Positions 10,951 to 22,640 of a DNA stretch of 64,000 nucleotides are shown here, piece by piece. Within the stretch, counting starts at the first letter, position 1. Each line of letters begins with the position of its first letter. The translations under genes were made by a program, and so were the position numbers. The DNA is from Hippophae tibetana. Taxonomy: Eukaryota > Streptophyta > Magnoliopsida > Rosales > Elaeagnaceae. The stretch spans positions 1,686,501 to 1,750,500 of the forward strand of contig JAZDXN010000029.1 of NCBI GenBank assembly GCA_037013495.1. Direction: 5' to 3'. The notes below the pieces were generated by a model, which saw nothing but the letters and a program-made list of their open reading frames with translations, was not told the origin of the DNA and did no database searches.

Positions 10951-12000
10951 ATTGTCCTACACATACTCTTTATTTTTCTTCAACAATTGAAAGAATGCTA
11001 AGAACTTCTCAGTACATTTAGAGATAAATAAATAGAGTGCAACTATACGACCATTAAGTTGTTGGACCTCCTTAAGAAAATTAGGAGACCATATATTTAT
11101 CAAGGCTGAAATCTTATCAGGGTTGGATTCTATGCCTCTATACCATACCAAATAAACTAGGAACTTTCCCAAGGTTACCTCAAAGACACACTTTTTAGGA
11201 TTAAGTCGTATCTTGTAACCTCTTATTATAGAAAACACTTATTTGAGATCGAAGATATGGTCTTTAATGCACTTGGTTTTTACCATCATATTATCTACAA
11301 AAACTTCTATGTTCCTACCATTCTTTGATAAGTATCCCCTGCATTTTCTAAACTGATGGGCATCCTTGTATAACAATAGGTGCCTTCTTCTGTGATGAAT
11401 GTTGTTTTTTCTTCATTTCTAAGATTCATTTGAATCTAGTGATAACTCGAATAAGTATCCATGAAACTCATTGTTTCGAATATGACTGTAGCATCGACCA
11501 ATTGGTTAATAATAGGCAATGAGAAGTAATCTTTTGGCATCACTCTCTTTAGGTCTGTAAAGTCAATGTAAATTCTGTATTCTCCCCCTAGTTTATTAGC
11601 CAACACCACATTCGATAGCCATATTGGGTATACAACCTCACGAACCCAACCCACATTCTTTAGAGAATTGACTTTCTTCTTGATGATATCGCTTTTATCC
11701 CTAGCGAATATTCGTTTTCTTTGTTGGATTAGTTTTTTGGTATGATTGACACACAATTCATTATGTTAGGATCAATGCCTACCATGTCTTATGTTTTCCA
11801 TGCAAATAGCTCAACATTATCCCATAGAAACTCATTGAGTGAAACTTTGGACAAAGGGGTCAATTTAGTGTTGATCTTCATGGACTTGTTATCCCTCGTA
11901 TCTCTAATGTGAATTATTTTATAATTTTTGGGGTTTATTTCCATAGTCTGTCCCCTCATCCATGGTATCTTCCCATCATTCAATCTATTTTTGTTCTTTG
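10951..12000 (-). pseudogene. Reverse transcriptase of the Tat-type element, broken
   Basis: Two recognisable blocks are 11,436-11,756 (VRKxxYPIWLSNVVLANK type, GEYRIYIDFTDLKRVMPKDY, MDTYSSYH) and 10,957-11,238 (IRLNPKKCVFEVTLGKFLVY). The catalytic YVDD box near 11,279-11,303 reads FVDN, so a metal-binding Asp is lost. The stretch 11,789-11,983 (EFLWDNVELFAWKT) is the conserved lead-in between protease and RT. Frames change at least three times. Confidence 0.75.
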
Positions 12001-12560
12001 ATAGCTATTTTGATGATGAGGGTAATGTGACTTTCATGGTGGCATTTTAGCAACTTCTTGCCTTGTCATGTTCTCCCTTGATTTATTCAATTCCATTGAA
12101 CGTGGGGTACTTGATGAGTTGGTGATATATGGAAGGTACTTCTTTTATCTTGTGGATCCACGGTCATCCCAAAATTGTGTTGAATGACATGGGGGTCTTT
12201 AATACCAGAAAATTCGTAACAATTATGGATTTTTCCATGGAGACTGATAAATGTATAGTCCCTACTTACATAGTTATGCAACATTTGAAAAACACTAGTG
12301 GCATTTATTGTTGTGTATTTTCTTTAGGATCCATCCCATATCATGTAAGGCCATTAAATATAATACATTCGAAGATCTACCATTATCTACCAATATCGTT
12401 CATACCTCACAATGTGTTATTTTCATTGTAATGATCAGAGGATCATTATAAGGTGGGAGTACCTATCGTCTGTCAAAAGTGATAGGATGTATGGGCCCCT
12501 CAAGCTTCAAGCTATCGATCAATCAATTCGTGTCCTTGGCTTCCCGAGAATACCTTTTTC
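12001..12560 (-). pseudogene. Aspartic protease of the Tat-type element, altered active site
   Basis: The protease would cut the gag-pol polyprotein. Minus-strand reading near 12,390-12,400 gives TILVDNGRSSNVLY, which aligns with the usual VDxGSSADILF, so the residue after Gly is Arg instead of Ser. Downstream, 12,087-12,284 covers the C-terminal half in another frame. A stop follows soon after the active site. Confidence 0.6.
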
Positions 12561-14240
12561 TTGAATTACCAAAATGACCCGCTATAGTAGGTCTACTATA
12601 TATGGTATGGATTATTCGTACATATTCTGGTAGGGATTGATTGATCCTATTCCTATTTCTATTGGTTGGATTTGGTGGCATTCCATCTCGATGAATGGGG
12701 TTGGTTCCTCTTAGGTTTCCTTCTTGTGGATCCTCTATCCTATCAATAATATCATCTACATATCCCTCCGAGTGAAATTGTTTGATCTCTCATTTATGAT
12801 TTTTGCAATCCTTGGTCCAATGACCTATGTCCCTGTGGAACACACAATATTTATTAGGATTTCTTAACGAAGCCTTCATAGGCAAGGGCTAATTGACATG
12901 ATTCCTCTCACCAATAGGCCATCGATGTCCTTCTTTTTTACCTGAGGTAGGTTTATTTATACTTATGTTAGCCACTCCATTAACTCATTTAATCTCGTTT
13001 TCTACATTTATGAACTTATTTGTTTCTTCATAGACCACTTCCATAGATCTTGGGGTGGTTTTTGTCAATTTAATGAAGAGACTAGTATCCCTATTGATTC
13101 CTTTGTAGAAAGGTTCAATTGATTTGGAATTACGACATTGTAAAATTTCCATTTTTTCCATCTCGAACCTTCTCATGTAAGCTTCAATTGTCTCTACATC
13201 CTCTTGGACAATTGAGAATAAATGATAAGACTCTTTCCTTATGGATTTTTTGCATGCATAGTTGGTAATAAACACTTTTACCAAGGTCTCAGCTTTTTAT
13301 ACTCTTAAGAGGAACTTCCATGAACCATTGTTGTGTTGTTTCTTGGAAGGTAGCGATAAATAAATAGCAATACATTTCGTCTCTGTTGTTCTCCAGAGGG
13401 CTCATGACAGCCATAGCCATTTTAAATTGGAGAACATAAGCCATTGGATCCTTTGTTCCTTTATAGGAGGGATATTTGGAGGCATTGAATTTTTTGGTGG
13501 TTGTGTTAAATCGATACATCTGAAAAAGGTGAGTTTGATAGCTGATCGCACACAGTTTCAATATCACCCTAAGTTTTGTGCTTCTTTTGCCCTTTAAATC
13601 GATCATTTTGGTCCATATGTACTCTTCCACATGTTTTAATTTTTTGTCTAGATCCTCATTTGGGTTACACTGTGGAATTTGAAGTCCTATAGTAGTAGCA
13701 GTTTCCAAACTTGATTGTGTTGGAATTGTATGGGGTGTATTATGTTTTAAATGTTCATAAATCGACGGATTCACCTGTGAAGGTCCTGGCATGAAGTTGG
13801 GATTTTCTACATGTGGACGTGCTTTTATGACTCCTTCATGAGGGATGGTATGAAATGAGCTCTCAGCCTCCGAATATTCCTCTTGTTCTAATCTAGACAT
13901 GAGTTTGTTATTCTCCCTTTGAGATTTGATGAACACATGTTGTAATTCATTTATTTGTTTTTGGAGATTCTTCATCATAATATCTTTTCTATGGAAGTAT
14001 TTTCAGAGCTACAATTTAATGAACTAGTAGGGTGTTGAGTTGTCCTGGTAGGTCAAGTCTTGTCATCACGGAATGGAACTTGAACACCTTCATCAGCAAC
14101 GGGATGTATAATACTCTAATCATTATCATATAATGACTTGATAGGTGATAGTGATGTGTTTGATCATTGAGATCAAATCCTGGAGTTATGTGAGTTAGAT
14201 TATTAACCTGTTCGGCTTGCAATGGTAGGCTACTCATTTT
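12561..14240 (-). pseudogene. gag of the Tat-type element, in at least three frames
   Basis: It starts near 14,237 with MSSLPLQAEQVNN. The central retrotransposon gag domain is at 13,289-13,978 (coiled start KNLQKQINELQ; ASKYPSYKGTKDPMAYVLQF; CYLFIATFQETTQQWF) and continues at 12,985-13,284 (LFSIVQEDVETIEAYMRRF). A zinc-knuckle-like Cys-His motif (CVFHRDIGHWTKDC) lies near 12,795-12,850, then RKRYSREA near 12,540-12,570, the conserved gag-protease link of this lineage. Gag forms the virus-like particle; this copy is interrupted by frameshifts between each part. Confidence 0.75.
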
Positions 14241-14333
14241 GTTTGGGCTAATTTTCCATTAAACAAGAGTTGATTCTCCTAGAAATAAGATAAGGTCTCA
14301 AATGCGAACTATTTAGTAGAAAGATTTAATTTT

Positions 14334-14348
14334 CCATAGATGGTGCCA
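14334..14348 (-). other. Primer-binding site of the Tat-type element
   Basis: Minus strand TGGCACCATCTATGG, two bases inside the LTR end. It matches the common Tat-type PBS TGGCGCCGTCTGTGG except at three positions, all of G-to-A type and two of them at CpG sites, as expected after cytosine-methylation decay. Confidence 0.6.
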
Positions 14349-14350
14349 AT

Positions 14351-14840
14351 TGTTTAGGGAGAATTTAGTGTGTTAAGGATTCTAGTTATTTATAGAAAGA
14401 TGTATAAATGTTAATAATGAGCCCACCTTATTTATTCTTCTCTTAATGAGGTATATATAACACATATTGGATATATACTAAGGTTACATAGGTTGGTACT
14501 TTGAGTATGAGCTACTAGAATACAATTAATTTACAAGATAAGTTCTTTTTACATATTATCTAATGAGCTTGTCTAATAAGGGAGACCATAGATCTTATAA
14601 GTAAGAGTGCTTCCAGGTCATTATCTTAAGGTTTCATATGTGAAGAGATTTGAGTTCTAGTATGTAAAGAGGTGATCTTCTTCATAGGGTAGGTCACTAA
14701 TATCATGCCATTTTTACTTGTGCCATGTCTTGATCATCAGGTCTTGGTTCTTGGATCACATCAGCCTATTACTTCCAAGTGGTGATGCATGAGTTACTCT
14801 TACTAGGGTGAAGCACCATAGGTCGCTAGGGTTGCATACT
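14351..14840 (-). repeat. 5' LTR of the Tat-type element (outer limit uncertain)
   Basis: The inner end, TGTTTAGGGAG on the plus strand, abuts the PBS. On the minus strand a TATA box (GTTATATATACC, plus 14,450-14,462) lies about 100 bases from this end, which would place the transcript start near 14,430. The outer end of the LTR is not resolved. A plausible limit is about 14.84 kb, but it may extend further into the featureless DNA that follows. Confidence 0.5.
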
Positions 14841-16481
14841 TGTTATATGAATAATGTCGAACCCCAACCTATGAAATCTTTTTGCGAGTGATATATCAAT
14901 TCTACCAAGCATGAGACACAATGTTAATTAAGCAATTAACATAGTAGAAGTACAAAACAATAGCTCAATTCAACATACAACAAAAACAACTAGCAGATGC
15001 AACAAAAACAATATGTAGAATACACATTAATGATAGTATGCCTCACAAGCTCCTATCCAAAGTGAAAACATGCATACATGGAAAATAAACACAGCTTGTG
15101 ATACAAACATACATATAGAAAAGATAAAAGGATTTCCAATCACTTTAGGACCTTGAATGTGGAAACATATTCGGTATATAATGATTGTATTTTCACAGCA
15201 TGCAATCAAATATACATAGCAAACCCAAATAAAGAGTCTGACACCTAATATACATCTAGGGTAAGGAGATACAAACTCCTTATAGACTCACACTAAGCAT
15301 GTATACAAGTAAAAAGTATATTATACTAACACACAATCTAAATATGCATGTTTACTTAGAAGGGTTCCTATACTTGATACATTATCAGATTAAAGAGATA
15401 TTAACTCTTTAAGGACTCAACTCAACCTCATATACACCGAAGATAAAAACACTTGACAGATAATCATAGATATTGTATGAGTAAATACATATAGGTAGTA
15501 TAATAAAGTAGCAGATATAGAATTAAATAAACAGAAAGTAGTTGATAAATATTAAAACCTTTCTAATCAAAGATTAAACTTCATTATATAGAGACATACA
15601 TTATTTAAACTTTTATTGTACTAGCCACACATTTGAGGATGCATAACTCTAGATATAACAAGGTATACCCACATAGAAACCATATCTAAATGGAAACATC
15701 CTTAGGTTTCTTAAGGCCATCACTCGGTAGCAAATAGTACGCTAAACAATAAATCAGTTACAACTCTAAGAAAAATAAAACCACTATTATCTCTACCAAT
15801 TGAGATCTCCATCCTAACTACCTATTGTTGTTCTTGCTTGTTTCTTTTGTAACAACTCGGTTTGACACACAAACTTGGCTCTCCTCTATAGCCTATACCT
15901 TCCAAAGTGGTGTGATAAGAAAACAAAGAGCAATAATTGTAAATTGAATAAGAAAATTTTGTATAAATGCAACCACTAGCTGACACACAACCCACAACTA
16001 CATAGGCTCCTTAGATAAGAAATTGTTGCACAAGGGCAACTAACAACCAACACCTGGCTCATGCATAAAACGTCACTCACAATTGCTATCTCGAGTACTT
16101 GTCACTCAAAAACACGATTTTTCTTACACAATTACGAATTACTAATACCAAACAACACTTAAGGTATTAGTGATTAGGAAACAGAAAAACAAGATGTCAA
16201 TTTGATCAAGCTCTGCTACGAGGAAGTAAAAAGTCACATTTTATAGTTCCAAAAATTATGGAGTACTTTTATAAATACTTGGCCCAAAATGAACCGAAAA
16301 CACAAGTGACAACGTTAGATTGTTCGTCAAAAATCAACATTCCATCTAGTATGCATACTACATAAATCAATCTCATGGTGTGTGTAAACATGCTTGCATT
16401 CAAAGTATTCTTAATTGTGTGTGTGTGTGAATTACTAATCCACAATTACCAACCTTACATAGAGAAAGACAAATAAACTAA
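14841..16481. other. About 1.6 kb with no recognisable gene
   Basis: AT-rich with several short low-quality open frames. No domain, terminal repeat or RNA gene is recognised. It could be the remainder of a long LTR or unrelated intergenic sequence. Confidence 0.4.
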
Positions 16482-16509
16482 TGATGACTCTATGAAAGTA
16501 GAGTCATCA
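16482..16509. other. Perfect 11-bp inverted repeat
   Basis: Arms TGATGACTCTA (16,482-16,492) and TAGAGTCATCA (16,499-16,509) flank a 6-base loop. It lies near the presumed 3' limit of the CACTA element and may be part of its end or of a small foldback. Confidence 0.5.
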
Positions 16510-16842
16510 GTGCACTTTTTCTACTTAATATTTGCTCATTTTATTCAATAAGTGATATATTTGGTATTAAAAATATTAAAGTATGAACTTTGTATTGAAA
16601 AGGGGTGAAAATATATATTTTTGGAATTTTTTGAATTTTTTTTTGAATTTTTTAATGTTGGATCAATCAAAAGCTACCACGTGGATGCCATGCAAGGAGG
16701 GGAGCTGACCAGGCAAGCCATGTGCATGCCATGTAAATGGAGAAGGAAAATCATATAACACTGCATGTAACATTTGATGTAGCACCATGCCAAGTGTTAG
16801 CACAACATTCATTTTGAGGTCACAGTATGCCAAAATATACTC

Positions 16843-16869
16843 TTAAAGTCGGTTATTAACCGACTTTAA
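16843..16869. repeat. Subterminal palindrome with GTCGGT/ACCGAC core
   Basis: TTAAAGTCGGTTA and its perfect reverse complement are separated by one base. ACCGAC/GTCGGT motifs are common in subterminal regions of plant CACTA elements, where transposase binds, so this may mark the 3' subterminal region. Confidence 0.5.
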
Positions 16870-17170
16870 ATTGGGAGACTTAATAGTTTTTGTATTTTTT
16901 AGACATTTTACTCATTTTCTACTATCCTTGAAACCTGTATTCGATCATATAATAGCACAAAAAACCAAAATCTATTTAAAAAAGTTTAAATATTACAAAT
17001 AATTGAAAAATTAAATATTAATTAATTACTTGAGAATTAAATTTATTACAAAAAAATAATTTACATATAATACATATATATATTTAACTTAAATTACAAA
17101 TATAATGATTTCACCTCTTTTGTCATGGATTTTGTGATATTCTCACTTGCTTAGTATCACCAACATTAAT

Positions 17171-17990
17171 GTCACATTCATAGTGATTAGGAAACTAGGT
17201 AAGAGAGATGAGATGGAGTTTGGGCAAAAAATAGGTCCATATAACAATTCATTCCCATAAATACATGAGCACGTAAACATCCATCAAACAAGTTGCCCAT
17301 ACTTCAGAGACATAGGAATAGAGAAATTAAAGCATTATAAAAATTACCATGGTGTTTTCCTATGCTATTCAAGATCATCAGATTCTTCTCTTGATTCTTC
17401 TTGTGATGTTAGTAATAACTTATATATGTTAAAAGAGTTTGTTATTAAAAGAGATTACCACATCGACATTGGAGTGATATAATAATAACCCACCCTTCGA
17501 AATCATATTAGCATAGTATTAATCTTTTATCTATAAAATATGAAGTTATCTGGAATCAAGTAATGCTATAATGAACTCTAAATATGAATTCAATGTAACT
17601 ACAATTTATTACTTGGGTTGGTTGAGTTTTGGTACCCATAAACTACTTATGTATTTACTTGGGGTGAAACAACAATTACTCTTCAAGATATGATGATTCT
17701 TGGTGGTTTTACTATACTTGGCTTTCCAATGACTACCATGATTTTGTCACATGCTATTCATAGTGACTAGGGAACTAGGCAAGAGAGATGATATGTAGTT
17801 TGGGCAAAACATAGATCCATGTAACAATTCATTCCTCTAAATACATAAGTACATAAACATCCATCAAACAAGCTGCCCAAACTTCAGAGACACATGAATA
17901 GAGAAATTAAAGCATTATAAAAATTACCATGATGTTGTCATATGCTATTCAAGATCATCAAATTCATCTCCTGATTCTTGTTGTGATATT
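17171..17990 (-). repeat. ~240-bp direct duplication at the CACTA 3' coding end
   Basis: 17,171-17,412 and 17,745-17,990 align along their whole length with scattered differences (shared strings such as cataaacatccatcaaacaag and agagaaattaaagcattata). Both copies contain the minus-strand C-terminal codons of the protease gene, ending ...DDLE-stop, plus the following intron or 3' flank. The last exon and trailer of the transposon gene have thus been duplicated. Confidence 0.75.
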
Positions 17991-19200
17991 ATAATTTGAA
18001 CCATATGTTTTGCCCATTCTTCTTGTAAATCATCAAAAATTTATGGGTCATATCCTGACTTGTTCCAACCAAAGAACTACATGTATTTAAATTTAAAATA
18101 AGAATATAATATCATGAATTCATAAAAATAACTTATATATGTTAAAATTGGTATATTGGTAAAAGAGATTACCACACCTTCAATTAGAATGTTGATATTT
18201 GTGATGATTTCGCTCATAAACTTCGTGACAAAGTAACAAAACATGACTCCATCATTTATTGTGGAACCTACAAAAAATAAGTGTACATGGTTTTCCATAT
18301 TCGAACATATTTATTATTCAGTAGTAAATTTAATTAAATTATTAATATTTGCTTGTACATACCATAACTTTGTCTCATATAAGCTTATGGGATTTTTTAA
18401 GGGAAATATCGCTACTCTTGTTCCACAACTTCCATGCCCTATCAAAGTTTAAAACAGTTAGTTTTTTATTAAATATTACAAAGAAAAATAGAATAAAAAT
18501 AGCTAGCTATAACTCTTACATTTCAACAACTATTTTTGTATCTTTACTTAGTTCTATGAAAGCTGAGTCACAATTCCAAGCATGATTGTTGAAAAGATCA
18601 AGGATTACCAACATCCAATGATCTTAACCTTCTTTAAACTTTAGTGGCCAAGGGATTATCAACTTTTCATTTCTATTAAGTGTTAATTCCCTATCACATA
18701 ATTGTTTAGCTTTGATGCTAACATCATTTTCTTGATATTGATTGACAAATAAAGAATCATAAAACATTGCTAAATGTGATGGGTGATTAGCTTGAAGTCG
18801 ATAATAGCATTCCCTATACAATATCCAATTAAATAATATAAATATAATTTTATATATTCTATATAAATGAAAGTTATTTACTGATTGAGGACTCACCTTG
18901 TCCACACTTGAATAATACTTAAATCGATCATTTGATATTCATATAGCTACAATATGCACTCACACAATATATATGTTTAGAAAATATCTACATTAGAAAT
19001 TTCTCTTGGAAGTGGCACAATCCATCCATCATTTATGCTAGTCTTGCTCGTAGCAATAGTTATCAAAAAGCCAAGATTTATGCTAAAGTTTATAGCATAT
19101 TCATAACTATAATTTTTTCATGGCTTCTTCTTGAATGATTTAGTGCACGATGATTTACCACTAGACATAGATTTACCACGAGATACTTGCTTTGTATCTC
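17945..19200 (-). pseudogene. Ulp1-like (C48) cysteine protease of the CACTA element
   Basis: Ulp1-type proteases cut SUMO-like proteins; many plant CACTA and Mutator-like elements carry one of unknown role. Reading downward: a Ser/Lys-rich linker near 19,190-19,110; ENDVSIKAKQLCDRELTL (18,640-18,730); the His motif DHWMLVILDLFNNHAW just past a stop (about 18,560-18,625); then an exon after a good acceptor (ttttttgtag, about 18,270) reading STINDGVMFCYFVTKFMSEI; and a final exon ending EEWAKHMVQII...DEFDDLE-stop (TAG at plus 17,945-17,947). The usual Asp-Cys-Gly around the nucleophile reads Asn-Asp-Gly, so the catalytic Cys seems lost. Introns are retained. Confidence 0.6.
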
Positions 19201-19796
19201 TTAAATGTGTCGTACTTACTAATTCTAGTATAATAAACTAAAGAAGAGGTATTATATATGTTAGTAACAATAAAAGAATAATAATATAATAGAAGTAGTA
19301 AAAAAAGTGTTATCTTAAGTAAAAAAATAGTACCATGTCAAAATTTATCACAACTTGACTCGACGGCCAAGCCACATATTTTCCAACCACTTCTTGGACT
19401 CATGTAGAATTAGAAGGCATATGTAGTGGACAATCATGCAGGAATGATTGATTAATTACTATTTGCCTATAATTTGGCAAATATTGATTATGAATCATTT
19501 AATCATCACTCAATTGTTGTACTGTTCTAATAGCAATATAGTTTATAGATGATGGATGTTTCAACAAATATTTCATATTTTATAAAAGAAATAAGTGTTA
19601 TATATAATAAAAAATAAAAATAATAGACTATCTACATAAACTTTAAATCTTACCATAAATGAATCATCAAATAGAGGATGACTCCTATGTGGGGCAGCTA
19701 TTGGAAGGAATTTTCATCAAAAAATTCATCATGATGTGATGAATGGTAAGATTTCACAGATTGCATTAGAGATATTGAACCACTACATGATTGCAT

Positions 19797-21165
19797 CTAC
19801 ATTCTTGGCATAATGGGAAAAACAATAGGATGACTATATCCCATACAGGATATAGGTTGGGCACCATAAGATTGCATGGGTGGCATGCCTGGCATGGATG
19901 GTGGCATGCTTGGCATGGATGGTTGCATGCCTAACCAATAGGGTATGCCATGATTGTAGTATACTGTCATGCCTGACATGTGTTGTGATTGATATTCATT
20001 TAAAGTGGAAATCTCACTTAATACTGAGGTCTTAAAGGAGTTGAATTCTTCTTTAATTTTACAGTACTTCTCCTTTCTAACCATCTGGGACTTTTTTATT
20101 GGAATGTTAAAAAATTCCATATAACCATCATATTGGCTTCCTCCCTTAACACAACCAGGATTCTTGTGTCGAAATGCGTGATATATAGCATCTCTTCCGA
20201 GCTATTTGATTATTTCACCTCTGACTATTTGTTCTTGAACAATCCTCTAAAAATAATAAAGCAAACAAACATATCATACATTATTACATCAATTAGAAAA
20301 AATTATAAAGACTTTGTATCAAGTTAAATTACTAACCAACATATTGAATTGTTTTTCTCCTTGTTTAGTCATTGGTCTTGACTTCTTTATTTTGAGGGTC
20401 TTTGTTTCTATATACAATTTAGATTGGGTAATCGGTCTACCCAATTCAACTTCCTACATAAATCAAATAAGTTTACTAACCATTAAATCAACTTAAATTT
20501 GGGGAAAATAAATATAAAAATATTTATAAATTAACAACTTAATAATACCATTCTTTATCTAACTTCAACATTTGATGACCTCCTAGTACGGTTAGGAATA
20601 ATATTTTGCATTTGTATATTCTGATGTTCTTTCCTAATAATTTGAAATTCATCCATACGTCTATAATCCACAAAATCTTTCCATACTTGTGGTTCAATCC
20701 ATGGGTGTTCTTCAAGGATTTCGTATAGTTCTACTTCATCTTGTGGTTCCAAATATGAAAACACATAATTTCTGGCTAATTTGGAATTTTTGTATTCCTT
20801 CCATGCATTATTTGCAATCTTATAACACTTGTTCTTACAAGTATCAGGGACTTCAAAACGATTCTATAAAAACACACATTTTTACAAAAAAGATATAACA
20901 TATCTAATTAGTTATAAAATAAAAAAGACTTATATAAATGGTTTTCCATATCTTGTACTTTTCAGCATCGTCAACCTTAGTCCAATCATTTATATTGATT
21001 GGTATACTTGACTTCACAAGTTTAACAATGGAAGATTTCAATTGTTGGCCATTTTCTTCTAATGGATTACCAATAGCATCAAATAGAGTGGGTAATCTAT
21101 CATCAAATTGCCTAATAGATCATTTGGATCTACAATCTCTGGTACCCTATGATCCATGAAATATC
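19797..21165 (-). pseudogene. Ptta/En-Spm-type transposon protein
   Basis: The pattern begins near 21,150 with RVPEIVDPN, then PININDWTKVDDAEKYKIW (a conserved motif of this family). It goes on with CKNKCYKIANNAWKEYKNSK and, at 20,555-20,764, EEHPWIEPQVWKDFVDYRR. The C-terminal part (19,797-20,120) has a short helical stretch and then a Met/Pro/Gly-rich tail with repeats of MPSMPP type. Intron-like gaps interrupt it. This family is the second protein of CACTA elements and may bind the subterminal repeats. Several small plus-strand frames here are shadows. Confidence 0.65.
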
Positions 21166-21257
21166 TATAAACAATGATGAAATATAAATTAATTGACAAT
21201 TTTATGTCGAAACATATAAACAAGAGTTATTAGAATAATATAGAACATACATTATGT

Positions 21258-22640
21258 TTAATTAGGTTGTTGATCATATATATATATTCCTTCATAATCA
21301 CTTTGAGTCCATGGAAAAAAATCATTATCATCAACTAGATCATCACATACATTAGGAAATTTGTTTGAGAAATGGCTAATATTGGATAATGTATTAAGCA
21401 TGTAATAATCATCTAAATGGTCATGATGGTAGAACTCATCTTGTGTCAATTTGATCGCTCACATACAATACTTGTTTTGCATGAAGTGCTAACGTGAAAG
21501 GATCATTAGTGTGACTTATCTTGGATAAATTTACAAGGGTAAATCCAAAATCATCTATTTTATATCCAACATTGATAACATCTTCGACCCAATCACACAA
21601 GAACACTGTTTCATGGAAGTTTTCATAATCGAGTTCCCAAATTTCTTGAATTATACCATAATATACTCTATCAGAAAGTACAGGATTACCATCTTTTGAA
21701 CTAGAAAATTGCATAGTTTGTGCAACCATCTTCACACCACTATTCTGATTTACTCTGAATTTGTCCCTTGCTTGAGTCGTAAACCTCGATCCATTAATTG
21801 TGAAACTAGAATATGATTTGACATAGAGTTTTGGACCATGTGCAAACCATTCTAAACTTTATGTTATTTTATGATTTGGTTTGTTGAGTTCAACTCAAAT
21901 CTATGCATATAAAAAAAATGAAATGTGTTTAAAACAAAGTTTTAAAACATTATATAGCACTATTAATGAAATTTTGTATGTAACACTTACATGGTTACGA
22001 AACCAATTAATAAGCTCTCGTTTATGTTCATCATACAACCATTTTTCTCCTCCTTTTTTTATAATGAGGATTGATCTTCAGTAAATTTAAATACATTCTA
22101 TAATTTTATTAAAGATATATAAATTAGATATCATTAATAGTTAAATAAAAATTAATTTTATTTTAAATGAAAAGGTTGAACCTGTCATCACTTACTTTAT
22201 GTACGGTTGTGTCTCATTATTATTTACCAAAATGATTCATTGTGCTTTTTCCCATTGAGTGCAATCAATAAACAATTTCTTACTTCCACCAATCATAGGA
22301 TTACCTACTTAGAACATGTGATATGGTAAGAACAACTTATGTATTGCATTCCCAATTTTAGTGCAAACACTAAAGTATTCGGAACAAAACTCAATGGCCT
22401 CTTCAGCAATGTAACCTTCCACCATGCATCATTTAGGAAGATTTCTATTATTTACATATCCTTTAAGGACTTGCATGTATCTCTCAAAAGGATACATTCA
22501 CCTTAAGTAAGTAGGACCACATAATCGAACTTCTCAAACTAAATGAACATACAAGTGTATCATTATATCAAAAAAAGGATGAAAATATTTTTCAAGTAGA
22601 CACAAATTCACTACAACATCTTTTGGAAAAGAGTTTAACT
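21258..22640 (-). pseudogene. C-terminal region of CACTA TNP2 (DUF4218/DUF4216-like)
   Basis: The 21,436-21,735 frame reads SDRVYYGIIQEIWELDY, then FLCDWVED, DDFGFTLVNL and DPFTLALHAKQVLYV, diagnostic of the DUF4216 region. The 22,200-22,630 stretch, with many stops, keeps fragments of the DUF4218 region between the transposase core and DUF4216. A spliced extension at 21,258-21,449 is acidic. Confidence 0.7.

Larger units (their letters stand above)
4658..14840 (-). mobile_element. Tat-type Ty3/gypsy retrotransposon, decayed, 3' part interrupted
   Basis: Read on the minus strand the order is LTR (from 14,351 upward), PBS, gag, protease, RT, RNase H, integrase, tandem repeats, then ORFs in the opposite orientation. 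Extra antisense ORFs and 3' tandem repeats are known from the Tat lineage (Grande, Ogre and relatives). The 3' LTR is not in the window; the Athila-type element at 2-4657 sits where the antisense ORF should begin, so the remainder probably lies to the left. All coding parts carry stops and frameshifts and some catalytic residues are changed, so the element is dead. Confidence 0.75.

Noticed and set aside
20133..21159. Several plus-strand frames of 60-73 codons
   Set aside because: Antisense to the Ptta-type CACTA protein and its introns; AT-rich hydrophobic translations without any motif.
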